Shown here piece by piece: positions 34,653-45,499 of a DNA stretch of 64,000 nt. Origin of the DNA: Loxodes magnus. Lineage: Eukaryota; Ciliophora; Karyorelictea; Loxodida; Loxodidae. The translations under genes were made by a program, and so were the position numbers. The stretch lies in NCBI GenBank assembly GCA_946699065.1, contig CAMPDV010000114.1, forward strand, positions 124,001-188,000. Reading direction: 5' to 3'. A model generated the notes under the pieces. The model had not been told where the DNA came from and made no database searches. It was given only the letters and a program-made list of their open reading frames with translations. Each line of letters starts with the position of its first letter. Position 1 is the stretch's first letter.

Positions 34653-36164
34653 TAAAGATGAACTAAAATATCTTATTTTATACTATTTACATTATAAACC
34701 TGAATGCTATTTCTTTCAGAGGCTCGTTTTAATTCTCATACTATATAGATATAAATAAAGTCTAATAAACCAAAAACCAAGTAAATTCATAAATAACGAC
34801 AAGTTAGCAGGAACAAGTAATAGCTATAAAGTAAGATTAAGATAAAGAGATTTTATATAATTTACATTATAAAGCCTTTTTAATATAACTTACATCTATT
34901 TTAAAGGCTATTAATCAAGATATACTTACATTTATTCCCTACTTATTGTGTATTTGAGAACTTGCTTATAGCTAGCTCATAAGATTACGCTATTGATAGG
35001 CATTAATATTGTAAATTTTTGAATGGAGACAATAGTAGCATCTATGATAATCTAAGATGTTTTACTTATAAATGACTAGATGAATGTTATTTAAGAGATT
35101 ATACCTTAATTGTTTCTAATTTAATTATCTTTGATTAATTTTATCAAATTTCAAACCCTAAAGATAAAGTATTAAGAGAAGCTTCTTTCAATAACTGAAA
35201 AACTATAAGAAATTAAATAAAAGTTTATTATCAAGCAATCAGCTTATTAATCTTAAGAAATAGAATGTAATAATACTATTTAATCCAATCTGACTATCTA
35301 GCATTTTAGCTAAGTCCTAAAAAGAAAACTATTAGTTAAAGACTACATTAATATGAAGTATTCACACTAATATAGTTATACCTCATTTAAAGTGCATTAC
35401 CTATATAGTTTTAAGGAGATTTATCCTCTTAGTTATGCCATATTTAATCTAAAGCAGTTATATCTAATAGATTAGAATGAGTAAATTATAATAATTTTTA
35501 GGAGGTAGAAATGAATTAAATGTATTAGTAATTAATAATTCGACTATGCTAAAGGAATAGGATAAGAGATTATTATATTCCCCTGCTTTATAGCTTTAAT
35601 TATGAAATTTATTTATATGATAGCTTAAATAACCTAATGATGTAGATGTTCACCTTCATATTAAATATAAATTCTAATTATAAGCTGCATTCTTTATAAT
35701 AAAGAAGAAGTTAAGCTTAGTAAAAATGATTGCTTTGCTTTCAAAATATAATCACAAGAAAGTGATAAAATAAGTATCATTTTAGTTATATTAAAGTGAT
35801 TCTTAGATATCTGATTTAGAAGTCTTATATATTAATTTAAAATTAAAGTATCTAGTATATTAATAGTAAATGGAAATATTGCACCTTATTATTACAGATA
35901 TAAGATTATACGATTAATTATTATGAAAAGCTTATAGACCAAATATATATTATTGGTATCTTAATTACTAGAAATTCTCAGCATACATTTAATTAAAAAA
36001 TAAAGCTTTTATTTAATATATCAAGTAATAAGATAAGGTATAAAAGAGATAGGAACTTAAAAGAAGTAGCATTAGAAGTGTAAAGATGTAAGGAATGAAA
36101 AGGAGATGATGGGATTGGGAATTAATTAAATAAAGGACAAAAGTTCGTAATGACTAAAAATTAA
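34653..36164. other. intergenic, no gene recognised
   Basis: 1.5 kb of AT-rich spacer between two minus-strand genes. I see no coding signal. Confidence 0.5.
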
Positions 36165-36806
36165 TCAGAACTCTTGTTGCTAATTCAGGAAATTTAATGA
36201 TTTTACTTCTTTTTCTCCAAAAATTTGTAACTATTTGAAAATCTATAAGCGAGGCTTTTCTTTAGATAATTTGATGTTTGGATCCTTTAACCATTCAGCA
36301 TAAAAAGTAGGATAAGTGTTACAAACATCTAAAGATGTCTTTCTACTGGCCCAAATACTTTCGGTTTAAGTAGGACTTACTGAATGATTAATCGATTATC
36401 CGCTAGGAGAACATGGCTCAGTTGAAAATGTACTACTTTGCTGAAAAGCAAGAGTAGACTTTTTATTCTGAGAACCTAAAGGAGAAACTTAAATTTTTTG
36501 TTAATAAGTTTTTGTAGGTGTAACTGGAATAGTAGCGTGAAGAAATTAACATCTCTAACCGTAAGGACAATAGCCTTTTTCATAAAATTTTTAGCATTTT
36601 ACAGTTTTATATTTATTTGAGATTTTCTTAACACGCAATTCCTCAATTCCATGGGCAAAGTTACACTATTCTCCTCATTGGCATTAGTTCATCTCTCAGT
36701 TATGGCAGATTTCTGTCTTATATTTAGACACGAAATCTTCATTCTAAGGTTTAGATTTTTGCAGTGTTTTGGCCTTGTCGGACTGCAAGGAAAATTTATC
36801 CGCCAT
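36165..36806 (-). CDS. tandem CCCH zinc-finger RNA-binding protein, TIS11/TTP type
   Basis: A 213-aa intronless product (MADKFSLQSDKAKTLQKSKP...), ending QQQEF-TGA. It has two CCCH fingers, each preceded by the diagnostic K-Y-K-T lead-in: finger 1 is C34-x7-C42-x5-C48-x3-H52 (ICHNWEMNQCQWGEQCNFAH), and finger 2 is C71-x8-C80-x5-C86-x3-H90 (CQKFYEKGYCPYGQRCQFLH). Their spacing matches tristetraprolin-family proteins, which bind AU-rich elements in mRNA 3' ends and promote decay. Finger 1 is one residue short of the canonical x8. The remaining 120 residues are Ser/Gln/Thr-rich and disordered, with a conserved-looking patch (VCNTYPTFYAEWLKDPNIKL). Confidence 0.93.
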
Positions 36807-37573
36807 GAGACTATTATTAATTTTTGATTTCAGTTACTTATATTTACTGAATAACGTATCTTCAATACTTTGAAAAATAAAACATCTCTAACTAATTAAC
36901 TTCCTTAACTAAACAATTCAAAAACTATTTTATTATATCATTACCAATGTATTTTAGGTAAGGATTAAGCTACCAATTTAGTTTATGTTAGTCTCGTTGC
37001 TTTTCCTTGCAAATTAGTAAATAATTAGATAAAAAGGCTAATATAATGATATGCTTCTAATTAACATGATTAGCAGTATATCGCACTTATGTAATGAGAC
37101 ATAATATAGTCAAGATCTTAATAGTATTAAGACCAAAATTAAATAATTTGCTATTTAAATGATTAAATTACTATTAATCTATTGATAAGCTTTTAGGAAT
37201 CAAATAGATTTTGTCTACTAAAATATGAAGTAAACTAAAACTTTTTATTGCCTATTTCAAAAAATATAGGAATTATCTTAGCTTATTATATCTTTGATAA
37301 ATTTAGATCCTAATTAAACATTTACAAAGGATATAGAAAGTATAGATATCAAATAGATAAGAAAATCTTTTAATCTGTTTTAAATTTGTATTATTAGATT
37401 CTTTTATGCTATTAAAAAGAAATCCTAAACTGAATAATTTCGCTACTGATATGAAAGTATTTCAATGATAATAATCTCTATGCTAATTAAATGCTTAATG
37501 TAATTTAAATCATGTAGTTATTTATATCTATGCTTTAAATAAGGAAATATTAGTTAAATCTTTATATCTAAAA
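36807..37573. other. intergenic, no gene recognised
   Basis: AT-rich spacer between divergent genes. Nothing was seen beyond presumed promoters. Confidence 0.5.
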
Positions 37574-38611
37574 ATGAGCTTTTTTACTTTAATTTGAAAA
37601 AGCTTGTACTCGTTGTTCAGCGATAAAGATCTCGATCATATAAAGCCTAAAGCTTAAAGTGTTAACCTTGCTTTTCTTTTTGTTTGCTTTGGAAGTTCAT
37701 ATAAAATTCTTTGCCCTGTATTTAGAAACCTGGGTTGCGGATATTTATGTGATTATGAGTTTTAAGGAACTGATATAAACCACTGGATTGCAGCTGTTAT
37801 ACATGCACCTATATTTTGAATTGCTTTATATTGGTCAAATAATAAAGTATTTTTAAGTTCTATAAACTCCCCTGAATTTCATACAAGAAAGAGATGATAA
37901 TTTCTTAATGATTTTATTATAGCTGTTTTCATTTATGGAAAAGGAATGCATTCAGCTGCTAATAATTTAGAGCTTTACGCTTCACGACACTAACTTAACA
38001 GCGGAAAACTTTATGACATGGTCTATTTCTGGGATGAAAATTTTAGTCATTGAGTTTAATTCGCCACTTTCTATTTAATTTTAGCTATTTTCGTCATTCA
38101 TGATAGACGAAACAGAGTACCTTGCTTTAAATTCTCACTTCTTATGGCAGCTTGGCATGGAATATCTTGTGGTTTAGGCATAGTGGAAGGGAATAACCCC
38201 TAATTTATGTTCTACATATCGATTGTGCTATTTTCTGCTTGCTTTTATAGAATTCATAAGTTTAACTTGAATTTTTAATCAGCTTGGAATGAATATTTTT
38301 TTAGGCATTGTTTTTGTCTCGCTATAATCATACCAATTGAAGTAATGCTTTGGTATTTCTTCTAAAACAACTCCTTTATATAACCTTCCCAACTTCCTCG
38401 TGACTAGAAGCATTTAATTTGGAAGTTTGTGGTTGCTACAGGAAGTGCTTTTACAATATTTACGTTTATTCTGAACTTCATTATCAACAAAACTAAAAAC
38501 CCGCAAGATGACTCAGATAGTGAACTTAAAGATAAAAAAGACGTATTAGATATAAAACAACACTTACTATATTAAGATAATGTGTAGAATTCTAACGTTA
38601 CTAATATTTGA
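37574..38611 (+). CDS. multipass membrane protein with conserved-looking His/Asp motifs
   Basis: A 345-aa intronless product ending at TGA, with several TGA-encoded Trp. About seven to eight hydrophobic segments span most of the sequence. Polar residues inside or beside helices form motifs: YGKGMHSAANNLE, VYFWDENFSHWVQF and MAAWHGISCGLGIVEGNNP. Histidines and acidic residues repeatedly near helix ends suggest an intramembrane metal or hydrolase site, similar in spirit to the CREST superfamily (alkaline ceramidases, PAQR), though I cannot assign it. The C-terminal 45 residues are charged (QDDSDSELKDKKDVLD) and probably cytosolic. Confidence 0.82.
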
Positions 38612-38952
38612 ATGCTTTTATTTTATTAACTTACATATAATCTCTATTTAACTATCTAACCTATATCTTACAGTCTCTATCAGATAAATCTATATTTACT
38701 TATTATTAATTATTGCTACTTTAATTTGTAATCTTTAATGACTGATAAAACTTAATAGTTGCGTTTCTATTAAAAGCACAGTTATTCAAAGATAAATAAA
38801 TTAGAGGTTTGATAGACTATGTTTGTTGTTTTTCATTTGATTAAGTATTTTTTACTTAATGCTTATGAATAGAATTATTAATTAAGCTGATAGAGTTAAA
38901 TTAATTAATTATTTAAGAAAAACAAATATTTATTAATAAATCCGTCTCTTAC
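38612..38952. other. intergenic, no gene recognised
   Basis: AT-rich spacer between convergent genes; nothing seen. Confidence 0.5.
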
Positions 38953-39781
38953 TCAAAAAGGACTGCCTAGTAAATCGTACCCTTCTGAAATCTTTATTTT
39001 ATAAAACTTAGCCCAAGCCTTACCAGTGACTATTATAGTATCGCCAATAGAAGCAATCCCATTTAAAACTTATCCTCTAAGAGATGAAACACTTTCTTTG
39101 CCCTATTTTGCAAGATCTGTCATATCTAGTCATCCATTAATAAATCCAGTGCTTATGTCAATTCTTGCAATATAATCTTTATACCAGATATTAGCCCAGA
39201 TTTCGTTGAATTACTGTATATATTCTAATTCATTAATGTTAGTATAATCTTTCTTTTTGTCATGAACAGTAATTTTACTAACTACACTAAGATCACTAGG
39301 GTCTACTTTAAATATGTACTTAGTTCCATCAGAAATGTATAAATAAGTTCCATCAGTAGTTAATCCCCATCCTTCTTGAATTTCATCAGGCAAAACTTCC
39401 TCAGAAAGTAAAGTTAGGTCACTTTAGTCGTATACAAATCTATATTAAGCCTTACATCTTTCTTTCCTACCAAGTAAGTTGCCATATTTTACCGTTCAAG
39501 CTGACACAGCCTTCAGCGAAATAGCTCTTCTGGATTTTAATTTGCTGTACAATTTCTATTTAGTCAAGATTAGAGCTAATATTCCATTTTAGTAGCTTTG
39601 ATTTTCCATATAGTCCACAGGATTCTACTAAAATATCTGGAGACTCAAAGTAAAGTCCCTAGGTAAAATAAAGGTCAGGCTAGGGTTTCGAATAGCTTTT
39701 AAGAATTTCAAATTTATAAACAGTCACGCTCTAAGCAGTGAAAGAGACAAGAAGAATTCCAAGTAAGGTAACAAAAGCCAT
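38953..39781 (-). CDS. glutaminyl-peptide cyclotransferase, plant/bacterial beta-propeller type
   Basis: A 270-aa product in two exons (16-nt intron), with a signal peptide (MAFVTLLGILLVSFTAQS); a longer start 21 nt upstream is possible. The enzyme cyclises N-terminal Gln to pyroglutamate on secretory proteins. Family landmarks in order: DLYFTQGLYFESPDILVESC then GLYGKSK; YFAEGCVSLNGKIWQLTW; across the splice RKIFVYD; EGWGLTTDGTYLYISDGTKY; NELEYIQQFNEIWANIWYKD then YIARIDISTG; VLNGIASIGDTIIVTGKAW; and AKFYKIKI. These match the papaya-type glutaminyl cyclase (five-bladed propeller), not the metallo-enzyme of animals. A 60-aa ORF on this strand is only the middle of the gene. Confidence 0.93.
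39440..39455 (-). other. 16-nt intron inside a conserved domain
   Basis: On the minus strand this is GTAAGGCTTAATATAG. Removal joins LTWQERK to the IFVYD strand expected in glutaminyl cyclases, so protein homology supports it strongly. Confidence 0.88.
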
Positions 39782-40110
39782 ATTATAATGAGCGATAACC
39801 ATTAAAATCCAATATAAACAAATACTCATTTTTAATATACTGTGCTAGATTCTTCAACTTCCTTTAAGCTTTTCCTAGATAAAGTTGCTAGAAAACTATT
39901 TAGCAACTATATCCTCTATTCAATAAGCATTGGCTAGTTAAAAGCTAAGTAAATTAAAAAATCTGAAATACTGTTTTTGTTAAACGAAAGAAATGATAGA
40001 AGCGATAAATGTCTTAATTAAGAGGCCTGATAACAGTATAGGTAATAATTTCTTTAACTGTTCTTAAAGAAAATAAATTAATAATAAATTTAAACTTCTC
40101 ACTTTGATAT
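39782..40110. other. intergenic, no gene recognised
   Basis: AT-rich spacer between divergent genes, presumably carrying both promoters. Confidence 0.5.
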
Positions 40111-41820
40111 ATGGACGATTTATGCAAATAACTATAGAAAATTTACTAAGAAGAGATAGAAATAAATAACTTCTGAAAGATGGTATGTGACTCCTGTCAA
40201 GACATTCTTGTATCTCCATAGAAAACATTTAAAATACCTTAAATGCCTACCCTTGAAACAAATATCACAGTATCAACAGCTAACTCTTTTAATACCTAAT
40301 TAGCATTAAAGAAGTAAAGTATATAGAACAAATCTATTAAATATTCTAATCAAACTTTTGTCGAAACTGAGCTTTCTGATAATCCTACAAACTAAATGCT
40401 ATCCCAAGCTTTAGAAAAAGCAAAAAAAGTATGAGAAGGAGAAATTAATTTTAATAACAATAAAGCTTACCCTCTATGAAAATTCAGATCTAATACGACT
40501 ACCCAAACTAATAGCGTCTCTTAATCAAAAAAGATGAGTTAAGTTAATAGCTAGATACCTACTCCTCACGAAATTAGCTTTAAATTTTAGCAGAAGTAAT
40601 AGCCATAAAAAAGCAGAGACAATGAAAGGAACAAATCTCTACCTCCTAATAAAGCTCAGCAAGCTAATTAAAAATAAGTATAAAAGAATGAAAAGTAAGT
40701 GAAATAGGCTGAAGAGCAGATTCAATTTGTTTAGAATGTAAATCTTTAAATAAGTTAAAATACTTAAGAAAAATAAAGGCAAGTTATTTGGTTTCCAGAA
40801 TGAAGATTATTGACTTTTAACGAAAACTGATTTAGTCGATTTCAATAAATTAAAACATTTTTGAAGGATAAAATGATCGAATTTAAGAAATATGACTTAT
40901 CAGAGCATGAATTAGTATCAAGGAACGAATTTAGGAATATGTTGATGAATATGAATTAATAGCAAATAAAAATAAATAAAGATGATGCTTTGATTTTATA
41001 ATTACTCTCTTCAAACTAATTAGCTGAAGAAATTTCTCAAATAATATAGGATGATTAAATCCTAGAAATGATGAAATCTGCGTGTATTGTAGATACTTAA
41101 AAGGTGCATATGCTAACAGAAAGTGAAGTTCTTCATGTTTTTAAATGTTGATGGATTTATGAATGATTGGAAAAATAGTAATCTATACTTAATGAATAAT
41201 AGTGTACTAAACTAATAAAGAAAAAGATATAGATATGAGACTAATTTTTGAATAGAACATTTGAAGTATAATAAGTTAACAGTAATAGTGAAGAAACTAT
41301 CAGAAACAAATAAATTATTAATCAGCAAAAATAAATCTTCAAAAAAATGCATAAAAAGTGCCTCTAAGCAGTTATGAGAGAACGGAATGATGAAACATTA
41401 TTAAAAAATTTAATAAAAATGTTTGACCAAAAGAACGAAAAATAGGAGGACTTAGATTCAAGGATACTGAATGGTATCAATTTATAAAAAATGTTGAGTG
41501 TAGTAGAAAATTCAGATTTATAGTAAATGAGAGAAATATATAGTATCTTTGAATTTAAAGGGAAAAATTACTTGAAAATAATAATGAAGAATAATACTTA
41601 ATGTAGACAAATTATATAAGCTCTTAATAATTTATTTAATCTTACTCTCTTAAAAAAAGTTTAGCTCTCTATCAAATTTTTTCTTAATTATTTATCAAAA
41701 GAAACTAATTTATTTTAATCTAAAGCAAAGTCTTTTAACTTCTAATACTTAGATTCTAATCTTCTATCAAATTTCCTTTGCTTTATTTATCATTACTTAA
41801 AATATAGTGCTATTAATTGA
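40111..41820 (+). CDS. Gln/Asn-rich hypothetical protein
   Basis: A 569-aa single-frame product starting MDDLCKQLQKIYQEEIEINN. A possible zinc pair (CDSCQ) lies near residue 33. Residues 45-220 are Gln/Asn/Ser/Thr-rich and low-complexity. From about residue 225 the sequence becomes compact and aromatic (VIWFPEWRLLTFNENWFSRF), then helical (IKTFLKDKMIEFKKYDLSEH and DDALILQLLSSNQLAEEISQ). Many Gln are TAA/TAG. The last 100 residues are hydrophobic/AT-rich and may be an extension reaching a distant TGA. No family was recognised. The layout suggests a regulatory or RNA-associated scaffold with a prion-like N-terminus. Confidence 0.7.
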
Positions 41821-42246
41821 TATACTGTAGAAAAGAATTTTTCCAGTGTGAAATAAGCATGCGAATGGATTTTTTATAAATTAGCTAATTTGTTTCTAAA
41901 AATAATTAGAAATGTGATGCTAATTATTATATAGTACAAACATACTTTAAAAATAGAAGAAATAAGAATAATAAATACATTTAAAATATAGAGATTAAAT
42001 AGTAGAATCGTAATATATAATAAAGCATTAGGAGTCTTATTAAAGCTTATTCTAAATTAGTAATAAAACTTAGTTCTTGTATTTTAAAAACTCAGAAAGC
42101 TTCAATATCTAAATTATCTTAGAGACTTGTATAAAGAATTGAAAGATATAAAATTGTCTTAATTAATATGAATAGTATGATTAAATATTATATAGATGAT
42201 ATTTTACTAATGACTCTTTTTAAATGAGAATGCATAATTAGCTAAA
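41821..42246. other. intergenic, no gene recognised
   Basis: AT-rich spacer; no features. Confidence 0.5.
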
Positions 42247-43017
42247 ATGGAATATTTTATGTGTTAGATAATTCAATGTGTTTCCCTTGCTGATTTATAA
42301 TGCTATCAAAAAATAAATGATTAAATTTATATTTCTAAATGTCCTCAAGGGTAACTATGTACCTCTTTAGATTCATTAAAAGGTGGACTAGAATAGGAAT
42401 TTTGTAAAGATTTTAATGGAAATACTGAGATAAGATGAAATCCTACAGGTAACTTGAACTCTTAGAAAAATAAAACTTATATCTGAAAGAAAAAAGGTGA
42501 ACAATGTAAATTGGGATAGTGCGGATTAGGATTAACTTGCAATAAAGAGCATTGCATATAAATTGGCTCTGTACTTGAAGGTCAATTTGCTCAAACTGAA
42601 ATTGCATGCAAGGAATTTACATTAGATTAAAATAATAAATGTATTTAAGCTCCTAAAAGTATTAGTAAGCTACCTGTTAAATGCTAAAGTAATGAAGATT
42701 GTAGATCAGATTAAGGGAGTATAACTACTTGTGAATGTAATCTAGGCGGATAAAAATTTTGTAGATTGCATGAAGGTGATGAGCCTTACTTAAGATATAA
42801 AAGAGCACTTTTTAATTAGGATACAGAATAAATAAAGGGAAGTTGACTCGAAGTAATGTACTGACCATAACTGTAATAAATTCCAAAATGCACAAATGCA
42901 GTTTTCAACGAAATATATCTTTACGAATATTATAGTAACGGATCTACTCTTTCCAGCTTTATACTTTTTGTTGTTCTTCTTTTTATTTGAAAGATTAGAC
43001 AAGAAACTTTAGTTTGA
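42247..43017 (+). CDS. Cys-rich surface protein with C-terminal TM
   Basis: A 256-aa product ending at TGA. About 20 cysteines spread over residues 6-180 in patterns such as CPQGQLC, EQCKLGQCGLGLTCNKEHC, CQSNEDCRSDQG and TTCECNLGGQKFC. These suggest an extracellular disulfide-rich ectodomain built from short EGF/variable-surface-like modules. A single transmembrane segment near the C-terminus (SSFILFVVLLFIW) with a short basic tail makes it a type I-like membrane protein. No signal peptide is visible at the chosen start, so a 5' exon could be missing. Ciliate surface antigens share this general layout, but no specific family was identified. Confidence 0.75.
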
Positions 43018-43151
43018 ATTTAATAAAGTAACTTTTTTACTTATTTGAGTTTATAATCTATTTACATCCTTTAAAAAAATAATTTTAAAGGTATATAATT
43101 ACCCTAATTGATTATAAAGCAAATACTTATACAATTAAATTGATAGTCACT

Positions 43152-45161
43152 ATGAAATAATTATTGGGACCTATAAATTTAGAACTTCCTAAGGAAGAAA
43201 ATAAATTAACATTTGATAAGTGAAATAGGAATAAGAAAGATAAAAAATCTTAACGAGCAAAAGTAAATTTGAAAATATAAGAATAAAGCAAAGAATACTA
43301 AGATCAAAATGTTAAGCTATATGAATATAACGGATAAACTGAGCGTATTATTTCAAGGATGTAAATAACTTAGATAGCAGCAGGAACTTGTCATGTATGT
43401 ATATTAACTAGGGAATAATAAGTTTTATCTTGAGGAAATAATATGTTTGGCTAATTAGGACTTGGAGACAATGTCAACAGAAGTTCTCCCACTCTGATTC
43501 ATTGTTTAAAGGGAACTTTACATATAGCATCAGGAAGTGCTCATAATGCAGCCTTGCTTTTTGATGGGATATATATGTGAGGAAATAATTCTTTCAAATA
43601 AATACCTGTTGAGTAACCAAGCTTCAATGTTCCTACTAAAATTGAAAGTGCAAGTTAACTTTATATTGTTTAATTTGCCCTAGGACATGCACATACTCTC
43701 ATGCTAAATAAGTGAGGCAATATATATGCATGTGGACATAATAATTATGGCCAATGTGGAGTGAATCCTACCTAAAGCATAGTGCCAAGTCTTGATATAA
43801 TTAATTTAAAAAATATTACATCTATAAGCGCAGGAAAAAGTCATTCATTGGCACTTAATTAATCCAAATAAATATACACATGAGGAAGAAATAATATGGG
43901 GTAAATAGGAACTGATATTAAGCTTTAATTAACTCACGTACCTGCTCTATTAGACATTTAGAAAGTTAAATTAATCTCATGTGGAGATGAATTTTCTTTA
44001 GCTCTAACAGAGTAAAACCAACTTTGAGGATGAGGATATAATGGGTGCAAATAAATTGCTTAAGAGGGAAATATAATAACTAATCCAGTCTAGATTCAAA
44101 ATACTATTATGGATTCACCTATTATAAATATATAATGTGGAGCTGGTTTTATGGCAATTTAAGTATAAAGTAAGAAGCTTTTTATAAGAGGACATGTTGG
44201 TGAAGTATAATCATTTAGAAAAAGTCTAGAACAGCAAATTTTTCACACCTGTAAAGTGTATCGTATAAGTGCCGCTAGAACTTGCCTTTTTGCTTTAGTA
44301 GAAGATACTCCTATATTTGTTCAAAAGGACTTAGTAAATAAATTGAATAATTAATTAGGGTTAAGTCAAACATAAACAATACAAAAAAGCAAAAAATAAA
44401 AAGGATTAAGTAGCTTTAAATAATATTCAGACTAAATCAGCAGTTAAGTAGAGTAATAAGAATAGTAAGATTATAATTTAAAAGGATCGCAGAATAAATA
44501 AGAAGAAAGGCTAAAACAATCAGAATTAAATTAAGATAAAAATGAGAATGAAGAAAGGCAAGAATAAAAGTAAGAAAAATAAGAATGAAGTTAAGTATAA
44601 GAAGATAGTGAACTTGATGATGTAATAGACTCTTCATTAAATTTAGATAGATATCCTGAACTCAGACTCTATTTAGGAAGCTAAAGCTGTAAATTAATTT
44701 GCAGTTCTAAAAATTAACTTTCTTAAGGGCAGAAAAAAGATGATAACAAGTTGCCTGAAATCAGATAACCTTCTTCAGAGCAAAAGAAAACTTCGTAGTT
44801 TTCAAGAGAAAAAATATTAGCATTACAACGAGTTCGATAGGAAGCAGAGAAAGAAATTCAGATGCAGACTAGTATGAGCATACCCAAGAAATAAGTTTCG
44901 CACTAGCTTCTTACTTCGTTAGTAACTCCCTAAAAACTTCTAAATAAATCATAAAGTATCGAGCCTTAAATACATGAAAGAGTTAGCATCATAAAATTTA
45001 ACCCCTATAATAAATTTGAAAAATCACTTGAGAGATGCGAGTCCTACAAAGTATAGATAGAGGAAAGCAAAAAAAGGATAATGGAGATGAATCTTAAAAA
45101 CTTAAAAGAGAATAAAAAGACAGTAAACAAAAGGATAGGAGGAGGATTTCACTATTTATGA
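43152..45161 (+). CDS. RCC1-repeat (beta-propeller) protein
   Basis: A 669-aa intronless product. Residues 75-340 carry about five to six RCC1 repeats, each with the S/A-G-x-x-H-x-x-x-L ... W-G-x-N-x-x-G-Q-L/I/C-G signature: VLSWGNNMFGQLGLGD, IASGSAHNAALLFDGIYMWG, ALGHAHTLMLNKWGNIYACG then HNNYGQCG, ISAGKSHSLALN, IYTWGRNNMGQIGTD and ISCGDEFSLALTEQNQLWGW. RCC1 propellers act as GEFs or interaction platforms. The C-terminal half is disordered and Gln/Glu/Lys-rich with coiled-coil potential (QEERLKQSELNQDKNENEE), ending VNKRIGGGFHYL-TGA. Because the repeat consensus fixes Trp at TGA and Gln at TAA/TAG repeatedly, this gene is the best proof of the genetic code used here. Confidence 0.95.
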
Positions 45162-45499
45162 GTTTTGCATTATTATTGTCTCTTCTTATTTATTAATTTA
45201 AGTTAAATCAGATTAAAATCCAATAAATCATTAAAACATTTAGCATTAGTATTATATCTTACTAGTATGTTAGTATAAATCATTATTTTATACTAATTAA
45301 TGCCATATCTTGCTTTCTTCAGATTTATATTAATTTACTTTGCAAATAATTAAAATAATTAAATTAAGGAAGGAGAATGAAGAAAGTTGAGTTTTGATTA
45401 AGACATCTATAAGATAGATTTAAAAATAGGTTTATTGTGACTTTGCAGTTAAAAATCTAATGTGATTTAGATAAATTATTGCGACTAGTCACTAAATGG
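45162..45499. other. intergenic, no gene recognised
   Basis: AT-rich spacer before the kinase remnant; nothing seen. Confidence 0.45.

Noticed and set aside
44437-44637. Hydrophobic minus-strand ORF
   Set aside because: Complement of the Gln/Glu/Lys-rich tail of the RCC1 gene.
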